The notes under the pieces are model-generated. The model was not told the origin of the DNA, searched no databases, and saw only the letters and a program-made list of their open reading frames with translations. A stretch of DNA of 6,049 bases from Pseudomonadota bacterium. GTDB lineage: Bacteria > Pseudomonadota > Alphaproteobacteria > Sphingomonadales > Sphingomonadaceae. The position numbers and the translations under genes were made by a program. Positions 1 to 5,216 of the stretch are shown piece after piece. How positions within the stretch are numbered: the first letter of the stretch is position 1; each line of letters begins with the position of its first letter. The DNA is taken from contig JAEVYW010000129.1 in NCBI GenBank assembly GCA_023392555.1, positions 1 through 6,049 of the forward strand, read 5' to 3'.

Positions 1-337
1 CTTCGAGCGTCACGTTCGGCGTGGTCTGGCCGATGTCGGTGATGTCGAGTGCGCCCTGGCGTTCGAGCTGTGCGCCCGAATAGGCAGTGACGGCGATGGG
101 CACGTTCTGGAGCGTTTCCGCGCGGCGGCGGGCGGTGACGACGATGTCCTGGTCGCCCTGCGTCGGTGCATCGACCGCGGCAGACGTGTCGGCGACCGAC
201 GGACCGTCCTGCGACGGTTCGGTAACCGGAGCGACAGTCGTTTCTTGAGCCATTGCCGGATTTGCGATCACAAGCGCCGTGCAGCAGATCGAGCCAAGCA
301 ACATAGCGCGCGCAGCGGCGTGCGACTTCACCGTCAT
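1..337 (-). CDS. TonB-dependent outer-membrane receptor, N-terminal part (runs off the left edge)
   Basis: I translated this by hand from ATG 337-335, and the frame stays open for 112 codons to the window edge. Residues 1-30 form a Sec signal peptide: basic start with K4 and R10, a hydrophobic core around residues 11-25, and an AMA|QE cleavage site. A Pro/Thr/Asp-rich linker follows, then a TonB box DIVVTARRR at residues 64-72, then the beginning of the plug domain (ETLQNVPIAVTAYSG, residues 74-88; DITDIGQTTPNV, 98-109). This is the standard start of a TonB-dependent receptor, which imports a ligand across the outer membrane using proton-motive energy passed on by TonB. The barrel is outside the window, so the ligand cannot be named. 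A good Shine-Dalgarno (AGGGGAG, 350-344) lies 6 nt before the ATG. The gene is divergent from a TetR regulator, which is the obvious candidate to control it. Confidence 0.93.
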   Translation of the reverse strand, partial: MTVKSHAAARAMLLGSICCTALVIANPAMAQETTVAPVTEPSQDGPSVADTSAAVDAPTQGDQDIVVTARRRAETLQNVPIAVTAYSGAQLERQGALDITDIGQTTPNVTLE

Positions 338-343
338 CAGAAT

Positions 344-350
344 CTCCCCT
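344..350 (-). promoter_or_regulatory. Ribosome binding site of the TonB-dependent receptor
   Basis: The minus strand reads AGGGGAG, then 6 nt, then ATG at 337. This fixes the receptor start and gives a signal peptide of normal length. Confidence 0.7.
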
Positions 351-373
351 AAATTCCCTCCGAAGCGCGGCGG

Positions 374-403
374 TTGCCACCGGCTTCCAGTTCCGGTTAT
401 GAA
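374..403 (+). promoter_or_regulatory. Possible sigma70-type promoter for the TetR gene
   Basis: TTGCCA at 374-379 matches the -35 consensus at 5 of 6 positions, and TATGAA at 398-403 matches the -10 consensus at 4 of 6, with an 18-bp spacer. Transcription would begin near 410, inside the inverted repeat at 402-425 and about 50 nt before the TTG start at 462. That geometry fits autorepression. The prediction rests on short matches in GC-rich DNA. I found no convincing promoter for the divergent receptor. Confidence 0.35.
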
Positions 404-425
404 ACCTGAACCGGCTTTCAGGTTT
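402..425. promoter_or_regulatory. Candidate TetR operator: perfect 9-bp inverted repeat
   Basis: The arms AAACCTGAA (402-410) and TTCAGGTTT (417-425) are exact reverse complements around a 6-bp spacer. The site lies between the divergent receptor and TetR genes, 65 nt from the receptor start codon and 37 nt from the preferred TetR start. Extra symmetry overlaps it: CCGGTT (393-398) pairs with AACCGG (409-414), and the string CCGGCTT(C/T)CAG occurs at 380-390 and again at 411-421. TetR dimers usually bind inverted repeats of about this size in exactly such divergent regions. Assignment to this regulator is inference. Confidence 0.6.
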
Positions 426-446
426 GCACGAACCGCGGGTCGACTC

Positions 447-454
447 AAGGGGGA
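447..454 (+). promoter_or_regulatory. Ribosome binding site that decides the TetR start (TTG 462)
   Basis: AAGGGGGA lies 7 nt before the in-frame TTG at 462-464. Neither in-frame upstream ATG (279 or 399) has a comparable purine tract, and ATG 399 overlaps the predicted promoter and operator. Confidence 0.6.
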
Positions 455-461
455 AGATGAC

Positions 462-1118
462 TTGGTCGGGATTACGACGGAGACTTCGTCGCAAGGGCTA
501 GGGGAGAACGCCAGCCCGGCAAGTGACGGCAAGGCCCCGCGAACGGCTCGCGGCGAGCGGACTTTGCGAAAAATCCTCGACGCCGCGCTCGAGGAATTCG
601 GCGAGAAAGGCTTTTCAGAAGGCTCAATCGTCGGGATCACTAGCCGCGCGCGGGTCGCCCTGGGGACATTCTACACTTACTTCGACAGCAAGGAGGCGGT
701 GTTCCGCGAGGTCGTCCGCGACATGTCGGCGCAGGTCCGCGACTACGTCGCGCCCATCCTGGCCGATGCTTCAGACGCGCTTGATGGCGAGGGCCGGGCG
801 CTCGAAAGCTTCCTCAACTTCGTCGTCGATCACCGCGAAGTGTACCGGATCATCGACGAAGCGGAGTTCGTCGATCCAGACGGCTTCCGAAAGCATTACG
901 TCACGACAGCCGACCGCATCGCCGCGCGGCTTGAGGCCGGTAAGGCCAAGGGGGAAGTCGCGGTGATGGATTCGCCGATCGCGACCGAGGTCGAGGCCTG
1001 GGCGATCATGGGAATGAACGTCTTCCTGGGCCTGCGCTTCGGTGTGTGGGGCAAGGACAAGCCTGCCGACATCGCGCTGGTCGCCAACCGCCTGCTGCGG
1101 CACGGGCTTCAGGCCTAG
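462..1118 (+). CDS. TetR/AcrR-family transcriptional regulator
   Basis: From TTG 462 the product is 218 residues, within the usual TetR range of about 190-220. A variable Ser/Gly/Ala-rich leader (residues 1-30) precedes the N-terminal helix-turn-helix domain: TLRKILDAALEEFGEKGF at 34-51, then the recognition region ending in GTFYTYFDSKEAVF at 68-81, which is the family signature. The rest is the helical ligand-binding and dimerisation domain, too variable to predict an effector. The same frame is open from ATG 279 and ATG 399, but 279 lies inside the receptor gene and 399 in the operator region. The protein probably represses itself and the divergent TonB-dependent receptor. Its stop overlaps the stop of the convergent kynureninase gene. 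A role in controlling the kynurenine genes is possible but nothing in the sequence shows it. Confidence 0.9.
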   Translation: MVGITTETSSQGLGENASPASDGKAPRTARGERTLRKILDAALEEFGEKGFSEGSIVGITSRARVALGTFYTYFDSKEAVFREVVRDMSAQVRDYVAPILADASDALDGEGRALESFLNFVVDHREVYRIIDEAEFVDPDGFRKHYVTTADRIAARLEAGKAKGEVAVMDSPIATEVEAWAIMGMNVFLGLRFGVWGKDKPADIALVANRLLRHGLQA

Positions 1119-2263
1119 GAAAGCTCTTTCGCGAAGCCCGCGAAGCGATCGATGTCGGCCTCGTCATTATAGAGACCGATGCCGAAGCGGATAACGTCGC
1201 CACGGACGTCGGTGATGCAGTTGCGGCTCTTCAGCTCGCCACACCAACGCTGTGCATCAGGCGAACGAAAGGCAAGGAAGCGAGCATCGCCGGGCCGGTT
1301 GAGCTGCTCGGCGCGAGCCAGCGGCGTTCCATCGATCGCGTCCAGCACGCGTTCCTGGAGCCGCGTCACCTTGGCGCTAATAATCGCTGTTGTGAGGCCG
1401 TTGTCTTTGAGCATCCGCTGCACCGCGTTGAAGCGATACAGGCCGCTTGAATCGAAGGTCGCCCCCATGAAGCGCATTGCGTCCTTGGCGTAGCCGACCG
1501 AGCCTGGCGGAAGGGTCAGGTCTTCGAACTCGGCGAACCAGCCGGTGATCGGCGGGCGTTCGCCGAAGCCCGGCGGCGCATGGAGGAATGCGCACCCTTC
1601 CCCCGCCATCGCATATTTGTAGCCGCCCCCGAGGTAGAACGCCGAGCTCGAGGCCGCCGCGCTGAACGGTTGTTCGACCGCCATGAAGGCGTGATAGCCG
1701 TCGATGACCACCCAAGACCCCTCCGGCCGCGCCAAGGTAGCGAGGTCATCCACAGCCTCGAAGCTCCGACCGCTTCCGAACAGCACATGGCTGACGAAGA
1801 TGACATCATATTCGCCGGACTTCGCGGCTTCGAGGAAGCGGTCGGAGAAATTGTCGAAGGGCTCTGCCGCGACTCGCTGGATCGCAGCGGTGCCGGCCTC
1901 CTCCCACCGCGCAAACTGGCGGCGAGCGCTGTGGAATTCGCCGTCGGTGGTCAGGACACGGATAGGGCCTTTGGCTGGTACGGCCGAGAACAGACGAACC
2001 AGAAGGTCGTGTGTGTTCGAAGCGAAGACGATGGCGTCGGGCTGGCCCGTGCCAAGCTCGGCCGCAACGTGGCTTTGCGCTTCGGGCCAGACCTCGCCCA
2101 TGATTCGGTCCCACTTGCGGTCGGCAAGCCGGGCGGCATCGTTCCAGCATTCGACCTGGCCTTCGAAGCTCGCATCCGGCCACAGATGGTGGCTGTGCGC
2201 GGCCAGATGCAGCCGGTCGGGATCGGCGCCGAGGCTGCGCGAAAACAGACGCTTGAAGTTCAA
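1115..2263 (-). CDS. kynU: Kynureninase (PLP-dependent, aminotransferase class V fold), divergent form
   Basis: The 382-residue product probably cleaves L-kynurenine to anthranilate and L-alanine in the cytoplasm. Family landmarks: SNTHDLL (82-88) matches the phosphate-binding N-x-H region; D188 in VVIDGYHAF is placed to contact the pyridine nitrogen; K216 in GGGYKY is the predicted Schiff-base lysine, with the Tyr before it conserved; GWF (241-243) matches the GWW segment; and the C-terminal TDVRGDVIRFGIGLYN (351-366) matches the kynureninase D-x-R...P-LYN signature. The protein is slightly shorter than typical kynureninases (about 400-420), and the usual GWWGH reads GWFAE. The start is TTG, since the next Met is near residue 54, past conserved sequence. 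It overlaps the upstream dioxygenase stop as TTGA, so the two are probably coupled. Another class V-fold lyase on a related substrate is the main alternative. Confidence 0.8.
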   Translation of the reverse strand: MNFKRLFSRSLGADPDRLHLAAHSHHLWPDASFEGQVECWNDAARLADRKWDRIMGEVWPEAQSHVAAELGTGQPDAIVFASNTHDLLVRLFSAVPAKGPIRVLTTDGEFHSARRQFARWEEAGTAAIQRVAAEPFDNFSDRFLEAAKSGEYDVIFVSHVLFGSGRSFEAVDDLATLARPEGSWVVIDGYHAFMAVEQPFSAAASSSAFYLGGGYKYAMAGEGCAFLHAPPGFGERPPITGWFAEFEDLTLPPGSVGYAKDAMRFMGATFDSSGLYRFNAVQRMLKDNGLTTAIISAKVTRLQERVLDAIDGTPLARAEQLNRPGDARFLAFRSPDAQRWCGELKSRNCITDVRGDVIRFGIGLYNDEADIDRFAGFAKELS

Positions 2264-3027
2264 AGCTGAGTCCTGAGCGACCAGAGCTCGGGGAACAGCC
2301 GCTTTTCCAGCGTCGATCGCAGGTATGGCGCCCCGGCCGACCCGCCTGTGCCCTGCTTATTCCCGATAATCCGCTCGACGGTCAGCACATGCTTGTGCCG
2401 CCAGCCGGCAAGCGCGTCGTCGATATCGACCAGCTTCTCGGCAAGTTCATAGAGCTCGAACCAGCGATCGGCATCGCGGTAGACTTCCAGCCAGGCTGCG
2501 GCGATCGCCTCGACCGACCCGTCGCCCAGATCAAAGCCCGAGCGCCGAAGCGCATCGTGCGACGCTTCGCGCAGGCTCGGCTCCTCGAGCGCGCGTTGCA
2601 GTCGCGCGCGTTCAGCCGACCCTTCCTCATAATGATTGACGAAGTTGGGCTCCTTCAGGCCGAGGCGGAATTCGAGCTCACGAAACTGCGCGGACTGAAA
2701 ACCCGACGAGGTGCCGAGGACATCGCGGAACTTCAGATAGTCGACCGGGGTAAGCGTCGAGAGCACGTCCCATGACAAAGTCATCACCGCCTGGATGCGG
2801 CTGAGGCGGGCCATTGCCTTATAGCCTTCGGCCAAGCGATCCTCGCCGACGAACCGGACAGCGAGGCCGAGCTCGTGGAGCATCTGCTTGATCCACAGCT
2901 CTTTGGTCTGGTGGATGACGATGAACAGCATCTCGTCGTGCAGATCCGACAAGGGCTTCTGCGCGGTGAGCAGCTGGTCGAGCGCCAGATAGTCGGCATA
3001 TGTCATGCCGGCGGGCGTTGCAGTCAT
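2260..3027 (-). CDS. kynA: Tryptophan 2,3-dioxygenase
   Basis: This cytoplasmic heme enzyme oxidises L-tryptophan to N-formylkynurenine, the first step of the kynurenine pathway. The 255 residues contain the family motifs in order: MTYADYLALDQLL (8-20); HDEMLFIVIHQTKELW (30-45), where H39 corresponds to the distal active-site His; FRDVLGTSSGFQS (100-112), where R101 corresponds to the Arg that binds the substrate carboxylate; WRHKHVLTVERIIG (209-222), where H213 is the predicted axial heme ligand; and GTGGSAG (226-232). It ends in FPELWSLRTQL, the usual C-terminus. It is on the short side for the family but complete. ATG 3027 has no visible Shine-Dalgarno, and neither does the alternative ATG at 3006 (M8), so the exact start is uncertain. 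It lies 45 nt after bamE on the same strand and overlaps kynU downstream. Confidence 0.95.
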   Translation of the reverse strand: MTATPAGMTYADYLALDQLLTAQKPLSDLHDEMLFIVIHQTKELWIKQMLHELGLAVRFVGEDRLAEGYKAMARLSRIQAVMTLSWDVLSTLTPVDYLKFRDVLGTSSGFQSAQFRELEFRLGLKEPNFVNHYEEGSAERARLQRALEEPSLREASHDALRRSGFDLGDGSVEAIAAAWLEVYRDADRWFELYELAEKLVDIDDALAGWRHKHVLTVERIIGNKQGTGGSAGAPYLRSTLEKRLFPELWSLRTQL

Positions 3028-3040
3028 GGGATGCGGCTTA

Positions 3041-3071
3041 GGCGAAACCGCCGCCGCCGCAAAGCGCGGCG
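3041..3071 (-). other. Two tandem GC hairpins between bamE and kynA
   Basis: On the minus strand CGCCGC (3071-3066) pairs with GCGGCG (3060-3055) around a 5-nt loop, and GGCG (3052-3049) pairs with CGCC (3044-3041) around GTTT. Together they fill most of the 45-nt gap between the bamE stop and the kynA start. There is no run of T after them, so they do not form a classical intrinsic terminator. They could stabilise the bamE end or lower read-through into kynA. They could also be chance structure in a GCC-repeat stretch. Confidence 0.3.
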
Positions 3072-3072
3072 C

Positions 3073-3546
3073 TTACTGGCCCGGCTGCGGGGTGGTGCCC
3101 GGCAGGCCCGGCTGCGAGATCGTGCCGATGCCGCCCAGCAGCTCTTCAAAGAAGCTGCGCTTGCGGCCGAGCGTGGGCGTGCTGTCGTTCGACGGATTGA
3201 TCGAAGCGACCAGCGTTTCGTCCGTCGTGTTCACCGATTCGACATTGCCGGCCTGGTCGAAGCGCACGTGAAGGACCGACTGATCGACGACCCGCGGATT
3301 GCGGAACGCGAACGAGCGCGTGTCGCGCGACAGATAATACCAATCGTTGGGGCTGAACTGGCCGGTGAAGGTCGGCTGGCCGAGGGTCTTTTCGACCGAC
3401 GCCTTGTTGTCGACGCCCGGCTGGACCGCGCTGGTCAGCGTCTGGTCCATGACGTAGCCGCGATGGTCGCGCGTCGCGAGGGTGCACCCCGAAATGAGGG
3501 TCACGCCGGCAATCGCCGTCATGATCTTGATCACCGCAGACTTCAT
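3073..3546 (-). CDS. bamE: BamE/SmpA-OmlA-family outer-membrane assembly lipoprotein
   Basis: The 157-residue product has a lipoprotein signal peptide with K2 and K7, a hydrophobic stretch and lipobox LISG|C at C21. T22 follows the cysteine, so no Asp retention signal is seen and export to the outer membrane is expected. The BamE-like domain covers about residues 30-108, with PGVDNKASVEKTLGQPTFTG (43-62), NDWYYLSRDTRSFAF (67-81) and VLHVRFDQAGNVESV (91-105). BamE is an accessory subunit of the BAM complex that inserts beta-barrel proteins. The tail from about 138 is a Gly/Pro/Gln-rich low-complexity stretch. The start is ATG 3546 rather than TTG 3549, because GAGGG at 3558-3554 is 7 nt from the ATG. 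The gene is divergent from the bc1 chaperone, with kynA directly downstream. Confidence 0.88.
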   Translation of the reverse strand: MKSAVIKIMTAIAGVTLISGCTLATRDHRGYVMDQTLTSAVQPGVDNKASVEKTLGQPTFTGQFSPNDWYYLSRDTRSFAFRNPRVVDQSVLHVRFDQAGNVESVNTTDETLVASINPSNDSTPTLGRKRSFFEELLGGIGTISQPGLPGTTPQPGQ

Positions 3547-3573
3547 CAAATTACCCTCTTAAGATCCGCTCGC

Positions 3574-3624
3574 TTGCACCGGCAGCAGTGCGCCTCAATA
3601 TGCGGCCAGCCCATGAAGGCGCAA
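3574..3624. promoter_or_regulatory. Possible overlapping divergent promoters of bamE and the bc1 chaperone
   Basis: The 97-bp gap at 3547-3643 has an AT-rich spot, CAATATG, at 3596-3602. On the minus strand CATATT (3602-3597) has 4 of 6 -10 matches, with a weak TTGCGC 16 nt upstream (3624-3619). On the plus strand the same spot could serve as CAATAT, with TTGCAC (3574-3579) 16 nt upstream, but this is weaker. Both genes need a promoter here because no upstream gene on either strand could supply one. The exact elements are uncertain. Confidence 0.25.
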
Positions 3625-3632
3625 GCCGCAAC

Positions 3633-3639
3633 GAAGGAG
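3633..3639 (+). promoter_or_regulatory. Ribosome binding site of the bc1 chaperone gene
   Basis: GAAGGAG ends 4 nt before ATG 3644. It is close to the full anti-Shine-Dalgarno complement and supports that start over any upstream codon. Confidence 0.7.
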
Positions 3640-3643
3640 TCCT

Positions 3644-4159
3644 ATGTTCCGCGCCCTGTTCGCACGATTAACGGGCGATCCGCGCCGTGGACAGGGGCTG
3701 TTCGATGCCGCGGTCGCCGAGACGCGTCCGGTCGACTGGTTCACGAGAGGCGCGGTGCCCGACACGGTCGATGGCCGCTTCGCTTTGCTCGCCACGGTCG
3801 TCGCATTGACCATCGTCCGGCTGGAGCAGTTCGGTGACGAGGGTCGTGCGGCAAGCGCTGCAATGACCGAGCGGTTCGTGGAGACGCTCGACGTGGAGCT
3901 TCGCGAGATGGGCCTTGGCGATCCGACGCTCGGCAAGCAGGTCCGCAAGCTGGTCGGCGCGCTCGGATCAAAGGTCGAGCGCTGGCGCGAAGTCGTCGAA
4001 GGCAACGGCTCATGGAGCGATCAGGTTCGCAACAGCCTGCTCCTCCCTGAAGATGCGTCGCCGGGAGCGATCGCTCACGACGAGACGCAGCTTCGAACAT
4101 TGTGGACGCGTCTGGAGGCGAGCAGCCTTGAGGACATTGCCAGCGGAAGGATCCCATGA
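3644..4159 (+). CDS. Ubiquinol-cytochrome c chaperone (CBP3-like) family protein
   Basis: The 171-residue product resembles the ubiquinol-cytochrome c chaperone family, whose mitochondrial member Cbp3 assists cytochrome b synthesis and bc1 complex assembly. Visible family features are the short N-terminal FRALFARL segment, VPDTVDGRFALL (38-49), a helical segment to about residue 66, and FVETLDVELREMGLGDPTLGKQVRKL (78-103), where the D-x-x-LREMG-x-GD pattern is the most telling. There is no signal peptide or membrane segment, so it should be cytoplasmic or peripheral at the inner membrane. A bacterial role in bc1 biogenesis is inferred from the family. A strong ribosome site precedes the ATG. 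Its TGA overlaps the next gene's ATG as ATGA, so the two are probably cotranslated. Confidence 0.85.
   Translation: MFRALFARLTGDPRRGQGLFDAAVAETRPVDWFTRGAVPDTVDGRFALLATVVALTIVRLEQFGDEGRAASAAMTERFVETLDVELREMGLGDPTLGKQVRKLVGALGSKVERWREVVEGNGSWSDQVRNSLLLPEDASPGAIAHDETQLRTLWTRLEASSLEDIASGRIP
4145..4150 (+). promoter_or_regulatory. Internal ribosome binding site for the DUF177 gene
   Basis: GGAAGG lies within the last codons of the chaperone gene, 5 nt before ATG 4156. The start therefore has its own initiation signal in addition to the ATGA overlap. Confidence 0.6.
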
Positions 4160-4683
4160 CCGACGCTTTCGCCCACCGCCTGCCGCTCAACCAGATTCGC
4201 GACGGCGAGCGGCTCGATTTGACTGCCGACGAAGCCGAGCGCCGTTCGGTCGCGGAGCGGCTCGGGCTTCAATCGCTCGAGCGGCTCGAAGCGCATTTGG
4301 CGCTCGAACGCAAAGGCGACATCGTCCGCGCCAAGGGGCGCATCAAGTCGGCGCTCTGCCAAAGCTGCGTCGTCACCGGCGATCCGATCGACGCGCATGT
4401 GGATGAGCCGTTCGAGCTGATCTTCCTGCCCGAGCCGACCTCGGAGTCGCATGATGAAGAGGTCGAACTCGGCTCGTCCGACTGCGACACCGTCTTTCAC
4501 GACGGCTCGGCGATCGATCTGGGCGGTGCAATCGCCGACACGCTCGCGCTCAGCCTCGACCCCTATCCGCGTAGTCCCGGTGCCGAGGCCGCGCTCAAGG
4601 AAGCAGGCGTGCTGAGCGAGGAAGAGGCGGGGCCGTTTGCCGCGCTCGCCAAGTTGAAGCGGAGCGACTCCGACCGCCCTTAG
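4156..4683 (+). CDS. DUF177/YceD-family protein
   Basis: The 175-residue soluble protein has the YceD/DUF177 layout: an N-terminal beta-rich region with HRLPLNQIRDGERLDL (7-22), a central strand pair around ERLEAHLALERKGDIVRAKG (42-61), a CxxC pair at C68 and C71 followed by DEPFELIFLP (about 82-92), an acidic stretch, and a C-terminal segment with DLGGAIADTLALSLDPYPRSPG typical of the family. Members in bacteria and plastids have been linked to 23S rRNA accumulation and the large ribosomal subunit, and in many bacteria the gene precedes rpmF and plsX. Here the next gene is ssb on the opposite strand, so that linkage is broken. It follows the bc1 chaperone gene with a 4-bp overlap. The biochemical function is not established from sequence. 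Confidence 0.88.
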   Translation: MTDAFAHRLPLNQIRDGERLDLTADEAERRSVAERLGLQSLERLEAHLALERKGDIVRAKGRIKSALCQSCVVTGDPIDAHVDEPFELIFLPEPTSESHDEEVELGSSDCDTVFHDGSAIDLGGAIADTLALSLDPYPRSPGAEAALKEAGVLSEEEAGPFAALAKLKRSDSDRP

Positions 4684-4695
4684 ACGGGCCAGAAC

Positions 4696-5190
4696 CTAGA
4701 ACGGAACGTCGTCGTCCAGGTCGGTGTCGAACGCCGCCGGCTGCGGACGCGACTGCTGGCGCGACGATCCGCCGCCACTGCCATAACCGCCACCAAAGTC
4801 TTCGCCGCCGCCGAAGTCGCGGCCGCCGCCGCCACCGCCTTCACCCCGGCTGTCGAGCAGGACGAGCTCGCCGCGGAAGCGCTGGAGCACGATCTCGGTG
4901 GTGTATTTGTCGTTGCCCGACTGGTCGGTCCATTTGCGGGTCTGAAGCTGGCCTTCGAGATAGACCTTCGACCCCTTGCGCAAATAGCTTTTGGCGACCC
5001 GGCCGAGATTCTCGTTGAAGATGACGACCTGGTGCCATTCGGTCCGCTCCTGGCGGTTGCCGTCGCGGTCCTTCCATGTCTCCGACGTGGCGACGCGCAG
5101 GTTCACGACCTCGCCGCCATTGTTCAATGAACGGGCCTCCGGGTCCGCGCCGAGATTGCCGACCAGGATCACCTTGTTCACGCCCGCCAT
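4696..5190 (-). CDS. ssb: Single-stranded DNA-binding protein
   Basis: The 164-residue product is a standard bacterial SSB that coats single-stranded DNA as a tetramer and recruits replication and repair proteins. The OB fold spans about residues 1-112: [16 protein letters not shown] (5-20), W39, W52 and F58 at the positions of the E. coli DNA-stacking aromatics, and W87 in the LQTRKW strand. A Gly-rich linker (116-141) and a Gln/Ser/Pro segment lead to the acidic tip DLDDDVPF (157-164), the docking peptide for partner proteins. The start is ATG 5190, since the OB fold begins there and GAGGAG lies 6 nt upstream. The frame is open further upstream only because it overlaps feoB. It follows feoB by 26 nt on the same strand and converges on the DUF177 gene with a 12-bp gap. 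Confidence 0.98.
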   Translation of the reverse strand: MAGVNKVILVGNLGADPEARSLNNGGEVVNLRVATSETWKDRDGNRQERTEWHQVVIFNENLGRVAKSYLRKGSKVYLEGQLQTRKWTDQSGNDKYTTEIVLQRFRGELVLLDSRGEGGGGGGRDFGGGEDFGGGYGSGGGSSRQQSRPQPAAFDTDLDDDVPF

Positions 5191-5196
5191 GTCACT

Positions 5197-5213
5197 CTCC
5201 TCTTCTTGAGGAG
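5197..5213 (-). promoter_or_regulatory. Hairpin that encloses the ssb ribosome binding site
   Basis: In the minus-strand transcript CUCCUC (5213-5208) pairs perfectly with GAGGAG (5202-5197) around an AAGAA loop. GAGGAG is the ssb Shine-Dalgarno, 6 nt from the AUG, so the hairpin would hide it. The hairpin begins 3 nt after the feoB stop at 5217, so a ribosome finishing feoB would sit on it and open it. The pairing is seen directly; the coupling is inference. Confidence 0.5.
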
Positions 5214-5216
5214 CAG

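Noticed and set aside
279..461. N-terminal extension of the TetR protein from ATG 279 or ATG 399
   Set aside because: ATG 279 lies inside the receptor's signal-peptide coding region and ATG 399 is in the promoter/operator region. Neither has a ribosome site as good as the one before TTG 462, and the extra residues match nothing expected in a TetR protein.
1580..2269. Long open frame on the plus strand opposite the kynureninase gene
   Set aside because: It lies antisense to a gene with clear family motifs, and its product is Arg/Ala-rich with no recognisable domain. It is a typical shadow frame of GC-rich DNA.
3589..3630. Crossing complementary pairs (TGCGCC with GGCGCA, TGCGGC with GCCGCA) upstream of the bc1 chaperone gene, resembling a pseudoknot
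   Set aside because: Two 6-bp GC matches at these distances are easily met by chance in such DNA, and nothing else suggests a structured leader or riboswitch.
2875..3837. 320-codon open frame on the plus strand across kynA, bamE and the divergent region
   Set aside because: It crosses three real features, is extremely Arg-rich and has no domain pattern. The three underlying features are well supported on their own.
4676..4689. Possible bidirectional terminator between the DUF177 gene and ssb
   Set aside because: The stem is only GCCC/GGGC around a 6-nt loop and has no T-run on either side, so it is too weak to call.
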